Shown: positions 1 through 8,034, numbered from the stretch's first letter. The stretch is 40,273 nucleotides of DNA from Neobacillus niacini NBRC 15566 (GCF_001591505.1 NZ_BCVA01000049.1:1-40273); one strand, 5' to 3'. A program made the numbers and translations. Notes: generated by a model not told the origin, from the letters alone.

Positions 1-11
1 TTGGTTTCTTT

Positions 12-82
12 ACACGATTTGTCCTCAAGACCCCTTATTGAGCACTAATCCCCACTCACTAATAACACGATTTGTCCTCAAG
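12..82. repeat. Two 18-bp direct repeats 53 bp apart
   Basis: The 18-mer ACACGATTTGTCCTCAAG occurs at 12-29 and again, identical, at 65-82. It lies downstream of the end of the broken gluconate kinase gene. No gene is visible in the 95 bases before that gene. The window edge cuts the region, so a longer tandem array cannot be excluded. Function unknown. Confidence 0.7.
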
Positions 83-95
83 CTGCAACTCTCTT

Positions 96-1568
96 TTAGA
101 AATACTTCACCATATCCTTAGCAAGCTTTTCATAATTTTCATAAAGAGCTTTATACACTTTACTTTTTTCCTTATTAGGCAACACTGGATCACCCATTGG
201 GATATTCTTTTTGATATCTTCAAAAGAATCTACTTTGCCAATGCCTACGAGAGCGGTCCATGCTGCTCCCCATGCGGCGCTGTGATGGCTTTCAGATACA
301 TAAATCTCCGCTTCAAAGATGTCAGCCATCATTTGCAGCCATAATGGTGATCTCGCCAAGCCGCCGTTAACCTAGATTTTTTCAGGCTCACCCGCTAATC
401 TTTCCAGTGCTTTTCCAATTTGATAGAGATTGAACGTTATCCCTTCAAGAACAGCTCGGATAAAATGCTCTTTTTTATGAGTGATTGAAACTCCGTAAAA
501 ATTACCTTTGGCCTTTTGATTCCATACGGGTGCTCTTTCCCCATTTAGATAAGGCAGAAACAGGATACCCTCTGCACCAGGTGCTACCTTTTCTGCGTCC
601 CCTAAGAATTCAGTAAAATCTCTTTGGTCATTTAAAAGATCTTTTAACCATTGTAAGACGATGCCGCCATTATTAGTCGGTCCGCCTACAATCGTTGAAT
701 CAGCTGTAAAGGAGTAACAGAAAGTTTCTTGATTTTCATCAATTTTTACACCTTTATTGATTTGTCTAATCGCGCCGCTTGTCCCAACGGAAACAGCCAC
801 TTCTCCAGGCAAAATAGCGCCAATTCCCAGGTTTGCCAATTGGCCGTCTGCCGCACCCATTACAAATGGCATTCCTTGATTAATTCCCATTTCATCAGCA
901 ATTTCTCTTGTTAGCCCAGACAACACTTTTGTTGGAGGGACAATTTCAGAAAGCTGTTCCCTGGTGATTCCAGTCAACTCTAATAATTCAGGCTCCCAAT
1001 CCAACGATGCAGGATTAAATAAACCTGTAGCAGAAGCCATTGAATAATCAATGACTCTTTGACCAAACCAGCATTGGAGTAAATATTCCTTTATGGACAT
1101 AAAATATGCAGCTTCTTTATAAGGCTGATAGTTTGTTTCTTTCATCCACAAAAGCTTATTAAATGGAGTCATCGGGTGAATAGGTGTGCCTGTTTTTGCA
1201 TATACACTGCTCCCAATCGTTCCTTTTACTTCTTCTGCTTGGGCGTAGCTTCTTCCATCTGCCCAAATGAGCGCAGGAGAAATTGGGCTGCCCTTTTCAT
1301 CCACACAAAGAAGTGAATGCATCGCAGCTGAAAAACCAAGAGCAATTAACTCATCTTTACTAATCTCAGCTTTTTCAATGACTTCCTTGATTGCCTGTAC
1401 TGCAGAACGTTCAATTTCAATTGCGTCTTGTTCCGACCAGCCTGGCTCTGGATAATGAAAGCTGTTCATTTTCTCCGTTTCTGCTATTAGTTTTCCTTTG
1501 ATATCAAATATACACGCTTTTACGCTGGTAGTTCCGATATCTAGTCCCATTACGAACTCTCTTGACAT
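96..1568 (-). pseudogene. gntK: Gluconate kinase (FGGY family) interrupted by an in-frame amber stop
   Basis: FGGY-family carbohydrate kinase that would phosphorylate D-gluconate to 6-phosphogluconate in the cytoplasm. The N-terminus has the ATPase motif GLDIGTTSVKA, and the middle has the family's GAADGQLANLG and LPYLNGERAPVW motifs. After GEPEKI, codon 399 is TAG (372-374); the same frame then continues with VNGGLARSPLWLQMMADIF to the true stop at 96-98. Relatives normally have Tyr here (IYVNGG), so a single base change (TAT or TAC to TAG) explains it; there is no frameshift. With the amber read as an amino acid the protein would be 490 residues, normal for the family. I chose the ATG at 1568 because AAAAGGAAG lies 9 bases upstream; a TTG at 1589 and an ATG at 1577 are too close to or before that site. 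It is the last gene after larE, separated by 83 bases with a hairpin. A sequencing error or recent mutation are both possible. Confidence 0.85.
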
Positions 1569-1616
1569 ACGATTCATCTTCCTTTTCAACTATCAATGTT
1601 GTCATTTATGTTAGAA

Positions 1617-1642
1617 AAGGCTTTGGAAAGTTCCAAAGCCTT
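1617..1642. terminator. Hairpin between larE and gntK
   Basis: A 12-bp perfect stem (AAGGCTTTGGAA with TTCCAAAGCCTT, 2-nt gap at 1629-1630). Read on the minus strand it is followed only by TTTTCTAA, so it is a weak terminator or attenuator between larE and gntK. On the plus strand it has a better T-run, but no plus-strand gene ends here. Confidence 0.5.
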
Positions 1643-1651
1643 CTTTTTTTA

Positions 1652-2452
1652 TTACGATAACACCTTGTTCATACTTCCGCTCTGATATCCTAGCAAATCC
1701 AAAGTAATATACTTATACCCATACTCTTGGAGTTCTCGTACAATGGAATCATGATTTTCTAGAACGATTTTCATATCATTAGGTTCTACTTCAATTCTAG
1801 CGATTTCATCATGCGTACGAACGCGTACTTGGCGAATATGGAGACTTTTTAAAAAGCTTTCTGCCCGCTCAACCTTTGTCAGCTTTTCCTTTGTAATATA
1901 TTCACCGTAAGCAATCCTTGAGGATAGGCAGGCAAAGGATGGTTTATCCCATGTAGGCAAATCAAACTGCTGTGAAAGCTCTCTGATTTCTTGTTTAAAC
2001 AAATTTGCCTCTAATAAAGGGCCACGTATCCCCTTCTCCTTCGCTGCTTGCATTCCTGGTCGGTGTTCATTCATATCATCAGCAATAACTCCATAAATGA
2101 CATTATGGAATCCCTTTTCTTCCATTACCGGAATTAAATGATCAAATAAACTGCTTTTACAAAAGTAACAACGATTTTTGTTATTCTCTGCATAACCAGG
2201 AATGGCCAATTCAGATGTTTCAATGACTTGGTGCTTAACGCCGATTTTTTCAGCTAACACCCTTGCCTCTTCCAGCTCGCTAGAAGGATACGTTTCTGAA
2301 TCTGCTGTGACCGCTAAGACATGATCTTCCCCTAATGTGTCTACAGCTGCTTTTAGTAAAAATGTACTATCTACACCACCTGAGAATGCTACAACGACTG
2401 ATTCCATGTCACGGAGAATAGACTGTAATTTATTATATTTCTCTGTTAGCAA
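1652..2452 (-). CDS. larE: LarE-type sulfur transferase for nickel-pincer cofactor synthesis
   Basis: LarE AMPylates the pyridinium dicarboxylate precursor and inserts sulfur to make the pincer thiocarboxylates of the NPN cofactor used by LarA enzymes. The PP-loop ATP motif SGGVDS is at residues 24-29. Three cysteines stand out: CYFC (C95, C98) and C175 in PSFACLSSRI. Family knowledge: LarE proteins with only the last Cys use it as a sacrificial sulfur donor, whereas three-Cys forms can hold a 4Fe-4S cluster and act catalytically; this one has the three-Cys pattern. I place the start at the TTG at 2452 (MLTEKYNKL), 8 bases after GGGGAG; an upstream GTG at 2488 has no ribosome binding site. 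It follows the SDR gene by 77 bases from this start and lies in the larA-like operon. The partner genes larB and larC are not in this window. Confidence 0.88.
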   Translation of the reverse strand: MLTEKYNKLQSILRDMESVVVAFSGGVDSTFLLKAAVDTLGEDHVLAVTADSETYPSSELEEARVLAEKIGVKHQVIETSELAIPGYAENNKNRCYFCKSSLFDHLIPVMEEKGFHNVIYGVIADDMNEHRPGMQAAKEKGIRGPLLEANLFKQEIRELSQQFDLPTWDKPSFACLSSRIAYGEYITKEKLTKVERAESFLKSLHIRQVRVRTHDEIARIEVEPNDMKIVLENHDSIVRELQEYGYKYITLDLLGYQSGSMNKVLS

Positions 2453-2529
2453 GGTCTCATCTCCCCACGTACTATCTGAATAATCCACTATTTAACATAT
2501 TAAATGGACAGTAACCATATGTCCAAGAA

Positions 2530-3300
2530 TTAAATTGTCATAGCTCCAAATCCGCCGTCAACACGGAGTAATGCTCCTGTTACAAAACTTGAAGCTTTAT
2601 CTGATGCAAGGAAAACAGTAGCTCCTTGAAGTTCTTCTGCTTCTCCAAAGCGATTCATTGGGGTATGACCCATGATGGATTCAATTCTTTCTTTGTCTAA
2701 AATTTTACGGTTTTGTTCTGCTGGGAAAAATCCTGGAATAATGGCATTTACACGAATTCCACTAGTAGCGAATTCACGTGCTAAGAACTGAGTCACGCTA
2801 TTAAGACCAGCTTTTGAAACAGAATACGTAAATACTCTTGATAATGGAGTTGTAGAAGACACAGATGAAATATTAATAATACTTCCTTTTCTTTCTTGTT
2901 CAATCATGCGTTTCGCAAAGATTTGGCAAGTCATTACAATTCCCTTTAAGTTAATATCCATAATTTTATCGTATTCGTCCATGTCTAAATCAAAAAATGG
3001 TGTTGGGCTGTTTGTTCCTGGAGCATTCAATAGAATATCCCAGCCGCCAGACCATTGCTCAATATCATTTGCAACTTTTACTAAAGAATCCTTTGAGCTT
3101 ACGTCTGCTGAGAACGCTTTTGCTTCTCCGCCATTTTCTACGATTTCTTTCACGACCTTTTCTGCAGTTTCTAAGTTACGGCCAACGATTGCCACTTTCG
3201 CCCCGTGTTCAGCCAAGCCTTTTGCCATTGCTGAACCTAGTACACCATTTCCTCCAATTGCTACTGCGGTTTTACCTGTTAAATCGAATAAGTTTGTCAT
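2530..3300 (-). CDS. SDR oxidoreductase, probable D-mannonate (fructuronate) oxidoreductase
   Basis: Short-chain dehydrogenase of 256 residues. The nucleotide-binding loop reads GGNGVLGSAMA near residues 17-27, and the catalytic Ser and YSVSK (Tyr-x-x-x-Lys) are in the middle third; the C-terminal half has the usual FLASDKASSFVTGALLRVDGG. The GxLG loop in place of TGxxxGIG resembles Bacillus UxuB-type mannonate oxidoreductases, which reduce D-fructuronate to D-mannonate with NADH. GGGAGAG precedes the ATG by about 8 bases. It lies 19 bases downstream of the LarA-like gene and upstream of larE, under the ROK-controlled promoter. Its place beside UxaC-regulon members supports fructuronate as substrate. 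A gluconate 5-dehydrogenase or other hexonate dehydrogenase is the main alternative. Confidence 0.75.
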   Translation of the reverse strand: MTNLFDLTGKTAVAIGGNGVLGSAMAKGLAEHGAKVAIVGRNLETAEKVVKEIVENGGEAKAFSADVSSKDSLVKVANDIEQWSGGWDILLNAPGTNSPTPFFDLDMDEYDKIMDINLKGIVMTCQIFAKRMIEQERKGSIINISSVSSTTPLSRVFTYSVSKAGLNSVTQFLAREFATSGIRVNAIIPGFFPAEQNRKILDKERIESIMGHTPMNRFGEAEELQGATVFLASDKASSFVTGALLRVDGGFGAMTI

Positions 3301-3319
3301 GTTTCAACTCTCCCTAGTT

Positions 3320-4588
3320 TTAATATAAGTTTCCTTTTTCATCGAATGGAAGTTCATAAAGTTCTGAAATCAGCTCCATGTTTGGATGCTGCTTTACATA
3401 TTCAACCAATGCTTCTGATACTTCAATCTCACTTAACTCTAATGTATTTTTAATGCGAACCATTTTAACTTTTGTAAAATCTAAGATATTACTTGTTTTA
3501 ACGGCCGCTTGTATCGCTTCACGATCGTTTGGTAAGGTCGTGGCAATTTTTGTTGGTGCTACAACAGTAGAAGTTAACCCGTTTGCATAGGTTACCTCAA
3601 GGTCCATACGGTCCACTAAACGCTGGGTTGTAAAATCAGCAGTTCCGACACCATTGGCATTTCCCTCTGTCTGCGGCGTTAATCCAAGGACGACCATTTT
3701 GTTTACATCTGGTCCTCCGTGGGCATATGGAGTTGGGTATCTACCAGTAATATTCGGATCCATTCCATCACCAGAGATATTTTTACCAATCTGATCAATG
3801 ACAAGAACCTCTAATTGTTCAAAGAACAGCTTTGGTAATAATTCTTTTGCCTTAGCCTGTAAGTCTGCTTCTCTCTCAATAATTTCCTCAGGAGAAAGCA
3901 CATCCACCACAGCAATTTTATCAAAGGCGTTTTCGATCGTTGCCACACCAAAAAGTAATGGCTTTTTCTCCATAATCATTTTTGCCATCGCTGGTACGTT
4001 TTCTGCCATATATTTAAAGCCTAGCTGGTGGCAGGCTTCGGCACCTCTCTGTTTCCCTAACCCAATACTGATCATTTTCATAATGCCGCTTTCAACCGGA
4101 CCCCTAAAAGCCGTATGGGGCTTCACACGATTGATGACGACGATGCCATCTGCATCTGAAGCATACTTATCAACGTAAACAGGAAGCCCATTTGGCAGTT
4201 CTCCAATTTTCACTACTTCCATAGAAGAGCGAATTTCACAGCCTGCACTTTCTTCTGTTACGCCAAGATGAGCTAGAACCTCTCGCTGCCCTTCTGCAGT
4301 TGCGCCGCCATGACTTCCCATGCTCGGTACGATAAATGGCTTGGCTCCTAAATCTTTTAAAAACTTCACCGTTACGGCAGTTAATTCAACAAGGCGGTCA
4401 AGACCACGGCTTCCAACTGCCACCGCAATTTCCATTCCAGGTTGAATTTTTGCTTTTATATGTTCTTGTTGTAGCTTTTCCATCAAAATTGGCTCTAGAT
4501 CATTAATCTTTTTATCATCAAACTTCACTTTAACTTTTGCCATCTTTGGTACTGGAATGTCTTTCAATAAATCTTGTAAAATGCCCAT
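3320..4588 (-). CDS. LarA-like nickel-pincer 2-hydroxyacid epimerase (candidate mannonate/gluconate 2-epimerase)
   Basis: A 422-residue member of the LarA/DUF2088 superfamily. LarA enzymes racemise or epimerise the alpha carbon of 2-hydroxy acids by hydride transfer to a nickel-pincer nucleotide bound to a lysine. Numbered from ATG 4588, the visible counterparts of the LarA catalytic and metal residues are H93 (GSHGG), H158 (RVKPHTAF), K171 (SGIMKM) and H187 (ACHQLG). The H-to-H and K-to-H spacings (65 and 16) are close to those of lactate racemase (66 and 16). The start at 4588 has AAAGGAG 11 bases upstream; a GTG at 4600 overlaps that site. It is first gene of an operon with the SDR and larE, under a ROK operator also found at uxaC. 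Substrate is inferred: D-mannonate and D-gluconate are C2 epimers, which fits the chemistry and the neighbours. Lactate or another hydroxy acid remains possible. Confidence 0.75.
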   Translation of the reverse strand: MGILQDLLKDIPVPKMAKVKVKFDDKKINDLEPILMEKLQQEHIKAKIQPGMEIAVAVGSRGLDRLVELTAVTVKFLKDLGAKPFIVPSMGSHGGATAEGQREVLAHLGVTEESAGCEIRSSMEVVKIGELPNGLPVYVDKYASDADGIVVINRVKPHTAFRGPVESGIMKMISIGLGKQRGAEACHQLGFKYMAENVPAMAKMIMEKKPLLFGVATIENAFDKIAVVDVLSPEEIIEREADLQAKAKELLPKLFFEQLEVLVIDQIGKNISGDGMDPNITGRYPTPYAHGGPDVNKMVVLGLTPQTEGNANGVGTADFTTQRLVDRMDLEVTYANGLTSTVVAPTKIATTLPNDREAIQAAVKTSNILDFTKVKMVRIKNTLELSEIEVSEALVEYVKQHPNMELISELYELPFDEKGNLY

Positions 4589-4669
4589 TACTATTCTCAC
4601 TCCTTTTATATATTAAGTATCTCACAGGGAATTATATTCCATGTATGGAAATACACCAAATCATCCACC

Positions 4670-4683
4670 TGTAATCCCTTTCA
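4670..4683 (-). promoter_or_regulatory. cre-like 14-mer in the larA-like leader
   Basis: TGTAATCCCTTTCA is palindromic and one base off the CcpA cre consensus, with CC instead of CG at its centre. It lies about 63-76 bases downstream of the predicted transcription start, a position suited to roadblock repression. The same element recurs at four other promoters in the window. Confidence 0.45.
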
Positions 4684-4719
4684 AATTCCCTTATGTAAAA
4701 ATAAATTATCAAAACTAAT

Positions 4720-4781
4720 TTAATTTGTTTACCAAACAAACTAATTACCTGTATAATATCATTATGGATGGTTTCCGTCAA
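4720..4781 (-). promoter_or_regulatory. larA-operon promoter and ROK operator (divergent with the ROK gene)
   Basis: Minus-strand promoter: -35 TTGACG (4776-4781), 17-bp spacer, -10 TATTAT (4753-4758). The operator at 4720-4744 is a 25-bp imperfect palindrome with arms TTAATTTGTTTA and CAAACAAACTAA around one base; it resembles XylR/ROK operators and covers about +2 to +26. A divergent plus-strand promoter for the ROK gene has -35 TTACCA (4729-4734, inside the operator) and -10 TATAAT (4752-4757), so the two -10 boxes overlap. One repressor could therefore shut both genes. Confidence 0.7.
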
Positions 4782-4853
4782 TGAATATGCAAACCTGCAT
4801 ACGAAAAAATATTGATCTTTTTTATTTGAAATTTAGGAAAGGAAGTGATTGAT

Positions 4854-6014
4854 ATGGTCACTGGCGATGCTTCATATATTAAAAAGATTAATCGATCTTT
4901 AATTATCAGTAAAATAATTGAACATGGCATGATATCAAGAGCAGACTTAGCAAAGATTACCGGCTTAAACAAAGCTACTATATCTGTACAGGCAGCAGAA
5001 TTATTAGCAGAAGACTTACTTATAGAAACCCAGCAAGAACATAAAAATCTAGGAAGACGACCTATTATGCTATCGATTAACCGTCAAGCAGGATATTCTT
5101 TAGGAATCGACCTGGATAAGAGTGTCATAACATTCACTTTATCTGATTTAAGCGGTTTGGCACTGGACACACATTCTATCGAAATAAAATCATCTGATTA
5201 CAATCTCATCCTAGAAATGTTAGCGAACCAGATTTCACACTATAAGGAAAGATGTTCTCATGCACCCTATGGGCTAATTGGTGTTGTCATTGGAATTCAT
5301 GGTATCGTTAATAACGATGAAACCATTTATTTTGTCCCGCGCCATCAATGGAAGAACAAAAATTTAAAGGTAGATTTGCAAAATGAAACCGGTGTCAATA
5401 TATATATAGAAAATAACGCTAATCTATGTTCGTTTGCAGAAATCGTCTATAAACATTACCAAAGTGAAAACTTACTATCAGTTAGTTTGTATTCAGGGAT
5501 TGGTCTAGGAATTATGGTAAATAGTAAATTACTAAAAGGCTGCGATGGCTATGCCGGTGAAATTGGTCATATGATTATTGTACCTGATGGTCTTCCTTGC
5601 CGCTGCGGGAATCTAGGCTGCTGGGAACAATACGCTTCGGAATCAAGCTTTATGAAGCGATTAGCAAAAAGTCATCATAAAGAACATATCTCCTATAAGG
5701 AAATTTATGATTGGTTAATAGAACAAGATCCCGTTACGTATACGTTAATGAAAGAGTATATTAAGTTTCTTTCTTATGGTCTTAACAATATTATCAATCT
5801 TTATAATCCAGAGATTTTAGTGATTAATAGCGAATTGCTCCGATTGTATCCGAATGCATTAGAAGAAATCAAAGCACACTTAACTTCCACAGTGGGCCAA
5901 TATCGAAAACTGCAGATTTCAGAATTTGGTAAAAATGCTTGTAGTATGGGAGCCTGTGCCTTAGCGATTAAGAACTTCTTAGAAGTGAAAGAGTTAAGTT
6001 TATCCATTGATTAA
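4854..6014 (+). CDS. ROK-family transcriptional repressor (XylR-like), copy 1
   Basis: A 386-residue repressor: winged helix-turn-helix at about residues 15-65 (ISRADLAKITGLNKATIS), then a ROK sugar-kinase-like domain with the ligand/zinc signature GEIGHM and CRCGNLGCWE (CxCGxxGCxE). Proteins of this type bind operators of the TTTGTTTA-TAAACAAA kind and are released by a sugar or sugar acid. The ATG at 4854 follows GGAAG by 8 bases; a GTG at 4845 is too close. It is divergent from the larA-like operon and its own -35 box lies inside the shared operator, so autoregulation is likely. It is clearly paralogous to the ROK gene at 16992, both starting with a nearly identical GDASYIKKINRS. The inducer is unknown; a hexuronate or a pathway intermediate is my inference. 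Confidence 0.9.
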   Translation: MVTGDASYIKKINRSLIISKIIEHGMISRADLAKITGLNKATISVQAAELLAEDLLIETQQEHKNLGRRPIMLSINRQAGYSLGIDLDKSVITFTLSDLSGLALDTHSIEIKSSDYNLILEMLANQISHYKERCSHAPYGLIGVVIGIHGIVNNDETIYFVPRHQWKNKNLKVDLQNETGVNIYIENNANLCSFAEIVYKHYQSENLLSVSLYSGIGLGIMVNSKLLKGCDGYAGEIGHMIIVPDGLPCRCGNLGCWEQYASESSFMKRLAKSHHKEHISYKEIYDWLIEQDPVTYTLMKEYIKFLSYGLNNIINLYNPEILVINSELLRLYPNALEEIKAHLTSTVGQYRKLQISEFGKNACSMGACALAIKNFLEVKELSLSID

Positions 6015-6035
6015 TACAATAGAGAAAAGAGTGTT

Positions 6036-6060
6036 ACCCTCAGTAACTGAGGTATTCTTT
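6036..6060 (+). terminator. Weak hairpin after ROK gene 1
   Basis: CCTCAG and CTGAGG form a 6-bp stem with loop TAA (6038-6052), followed by TATTCTTT. It sits 22 bases after the ROK stop codon and may be a weak terminator. Confidence 0.3.
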
Positions 6061-6135
6061 CATGTAAATGCTTTCCAAAATTGTAAAACCGTGAAAATGG
6101 AAGAAAAGCTGAGAAAAGGTAAGTAAATGGCAGAT

Positions 6136-6191
6136 GATACACGTTTTCATTAACATTGTTCTCGTTTTCATTGTCTTTGTTTCCGTTTTCA
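6136..6191. promoter_or_regulatory. Three cre-like boxes phased at 21 bp
   Basis: On the minus strand the boxes read TGAAAACGTGTATC (6136-6149), TGAAAACGAGAACA (6157-6170) and TGAAAACGGAAACA (6178-6191). All share TGAAAACG, and their starts are exactly 21 bp apart, two helical turns. The third fits the cre consensus best. The block ends 6 bases before the -35 box of the next promoter, where CcpA can act as an activator in known cases such as ackA. Confidence 0.55.
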
Positions 6192-6197
6192 GCAGCG

Positions 6198-6226
6198 TTG
6201 TGAAAAATCTCTAAATACTTGATAAT
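6198..6226 (+). promoter_or_regulatory. Sigma-A-type promoter of the 32-codon ORF
   Basis: -35 TTGTGA (6198-6203), 17-bp spacer, -10 GATAAT (6221-6226). It is followed by GGAGG and a short ORF, then a terminator, giving a transcript of about 145 nt. Confidence 0.6.
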
Positions 6227-6256
6227 AAGAGTATCAAATCACTGGAGGTTAACCAC

Positions 6257-6355
6257 ATGAAAAAATTCATATTAACATTAATTGAGAAGTTTGAGAAGAC
6301 AGATTACTTACCATTCGATACACACGAACCAATCCTAACCAATTCACGTAAATAA
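6257..6355 (+). CDS. 32-residue small protein of unknown function
   Basis: Short ORF starting MKKFILTLIEKFEKTDYLPF and ending TNSRK; ATG at 6257 is preceded by GGAGG with 8 bases of spacing. The N-terminal half would make an amphipathic helix with basic and acidic residues around a hydrophobic face; no cysteine, no clear signal peptide. It has its own promoter, three phased cre-like boxes upstream and an intrinsic terminator whose stem uses the last codons. This layout of a short transcript with one small ORF under catabolite control resembles dual-function small RNAs such as SR1, but I see no sequence relation to SR1P. I do not recognise the family. It lies between the ROK gene and the GPH symporter of the uronate island. 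Confidence 0.55.
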   Translation: MKKFILTLIEKFEKTDYLPFDTHEPILTNSRK

Positions 6356-6377
6356 AATGTGGATTGGTTTTTTTATG
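6327..6377 (+). terminator. Terminator of the 32-codon ORF
   Basis: AACCAATCC (6327-6335) pairs perfectly with GGATTGGTT (6361-6369), followed by TTTTTTT. A second AACCAAT (6337-6343) can pair with the same right arm using a shorter loop, so two stems compete. The left arm lies inside the coding sequence. Confidence 0.65.
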
Positions 6378-6378
6378 C

Positions 6379-6406
6379 AAAAAAACCCTAGCAATATGCC
6401 AGGGTC
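6379..6406 (-). terminator. Terminator of the GPH symporter gene
   Basis: On the minus strand, ACCCTGGC and GCTAGGGT form an imperfect stem followed by TTTTTTT. It lies just after the symporter stop codon at 6419. Confidence 0.65.
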
Positions 6407-6418
6407 GATATAGTTTGA

Positions 6419-7900
6419 TTATGATATAGCAGAAATATTGTCATTCTTTCCTTTTGTTTTTTTAATTTCTGCAATACCTGCTTGAATTTTTTCCATTTCT
6501 TTATGATCTAGTTTATAGAATTTCATTGCTGTAATTGATACCAACAAACATAGTGCTGGTAAACCGAATGCTAGTATTAAGGTAACAACAAACAATGGTG
6601 TGGTTAACGCTTCCCCAACCTCAGGGAATTTTTCTTTGTAACCAATGAAACCTACCACTACACCTACAATGGTTGGAGCTAAAGATGAAACGAGCTGGTC
6701 AATAAATGAGAAAATCGTGCCCATCATACCGGGTACATACCGTCCAGATTTATGTGTTTCATAGTCCGAAACATCGGCAATCATAGGAACAACAAGCGTT
6801 GTTGGAATACTAGCAAATCCAATTGCTAATGAATACAAGGCTAAGAATAATATCGTCGAAATTCCAATATTAGATAGTGAAACCGATGCAGGATCAATTA
6901 ATAAGAATAGTGCAATTAATGCGGCGTAAGAAAGCATTCCAATCCAGGCAGAAGTAACATAGGATTTCTTTAAACCTGTCTTTCTTGCAATTCCAACTAC
7001 TAAGAAAGTAATCAATAGTGTCGGTACTAGTGTAATAAGACCAATTTTTCCACTTAATGCGTAATCGCCTAGCAAAATACCAAATAACATAACTCCGACT
7101 ACAGAATAACGACCGATACTCGTTGCTAGTTTATCAAAAGACGCGGAAAGGGAAAGCAATTGTAATTGTTTGTTTCCTTTGATAACACCCCAATATTCAC
7201 GAAGAGTTGTTTGTGTTCCTTCTTCTGCTAATCCATAGTATTCCTTCTTATCTTTTGACCAAATACCTACGATTGCTAGTACCGCAAATACTGCTGATAG
7301 AAATAAGCCATATCCATTTAATTCCGTGAATAAACCAAGATTAAATCCGCCATGCTTTGCAACTAGGACAGCCGAAACCCAAATTTGCCCGCCAGTGAAA
7401 AGTGCTGCATTATAAACTCCATCAAAAATTGCATATAATGGGCGCTGCTTTGGATTATTTGTTAAAACTGTTTGCGCAGCCTTGGTAACACTTGTTTGCA
7501 ATGAATAACCAATTTTATTTACGATTAACATCGAAGTAAAGAAAAGAAATTGTGCAGACTCTGGTAAATGATGCGTTACATTATAGATTATTAGGATTGT
7601 ACCTGCTGAAATGATATTTCCTAAAACAATTAACGGCGTAAACTTACCAAATTTCCCCTCTGTTTTATCGATGATGTAGCCAATTGCCGGATCGATAATA
7701 CCATCGAATAACCGTGCTGCCATTAATAATGAACTTACCACCATAACCGCTAGTCCAGCGATTCCAGTTGCATAATACGTAACAAAACCTAATACAAATA
7801 AATGAAGATTTGATGAAGTATTATTTAAAGTAAACAAACCTATTTGCCATAATTTTGCAGTGTTGTATTGATCCCCTTTTTCAACTTTTACATTTGACAT
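6419..7900 (-). CDS. GPH-family sodium/proton:sugar (hexuronide) symporter 1
   Basis: A 493-residue, about 12-helix membrane protein of the glycoside-pentoside-hexuronide:cation symporter family in the MFS fold. Visible family features include the FDGIIDPAIGYIIDKTEGKFGKFTPLI loop between helices 2 and 3 (described here by its DP-x-x-G-x-x-x-D core), and the central DVSDYETHKSGRYVPGMM region with the conserved Asp-Tyr. It likely imports a hexuronate or a uronide-containing glycoside. GAGGGGGC precedes the ATG at 7900. It is monocistronic, with its own promoter, ROK operator and terminator, so it belongs to the same regulon as uxaC and the larA-like operon. It is only distantly related to the two symporters at 18.6-21.9 kb, which suggests a different substrate or affinity. 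Confidence 0.85.
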   Translation of the reverse strand: MSNVKVEKGDQYNTAKLWQIGLFTLNNTSSNLHLFVLGFVTYYATGIAGLAVMVVSSLLMAARLFDGIIDPAIGYIIDKTEGKFGKFTPLIVLGNIISAGTILIIYNVTHHLPESAQFLFFTSMLIVNKIGYSLQTSVTKAAQTVLTNNPKQRPLYAIFDGVYNAALFTGGQIWVSAVLVAKHGGFNLGLFTELNGYGLFLSAVFAVLAIVGIWSKDKKEYYGLAEEGTQTTLREYWGVIKGNKQLQLLSLSASFDKLATSIGRYSVVGVMLFGILLGDYALSGKIGLITLVPTLLITFLVVGIARKTGLKKSYVTSAWIGMLSYAALIALFLLIDPASVSLSNIGISTILFLALYSLAIGFASIPTTLVVPMIADVSDYETHKSGRYVPGMMGTIFSFIDQLVSSLAPTIVGVVVGFIGYKEKFPEVGEALTTPLFVVTLILAFGLPALCLLVSITAMKFYKLDHKEMEKIQAGIAEIKKTKGKNDNISAIS

Positions 7901-7917
7901 GATTTCGCCCCCTCTTA

Positions 7918-7931
7918 GTTAACCGCTTTCA
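7918..7931 (-). promoter_or_regulatory. Possible cre box near the symporter 1 start
   Basis: Minus strand TGAAAGCGGTTAAC keeps the TGAAAGCGGT core of a cre box but not the final CA. It lies 18 bases upstream of the start codon. Confidence 0.3.
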
Positions 7932-8034
7932 TTATTTCTAATATTAAAAAAGTTCTCCATCCAATTATCCCCTGTTTAAAATAACGATCTATTTTCGTCT
8001 AAAAATGTCCCCTTTTACTTGCCACTCCTTTCCA

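Noticed and set aside
6136..6191. CRISPR-like or tandem repeat reading of the 21-bp spaced boxes
   Set aside because: Only the 8-bp core is shared, with different flanks; the pattern fits phased regulator sites better.
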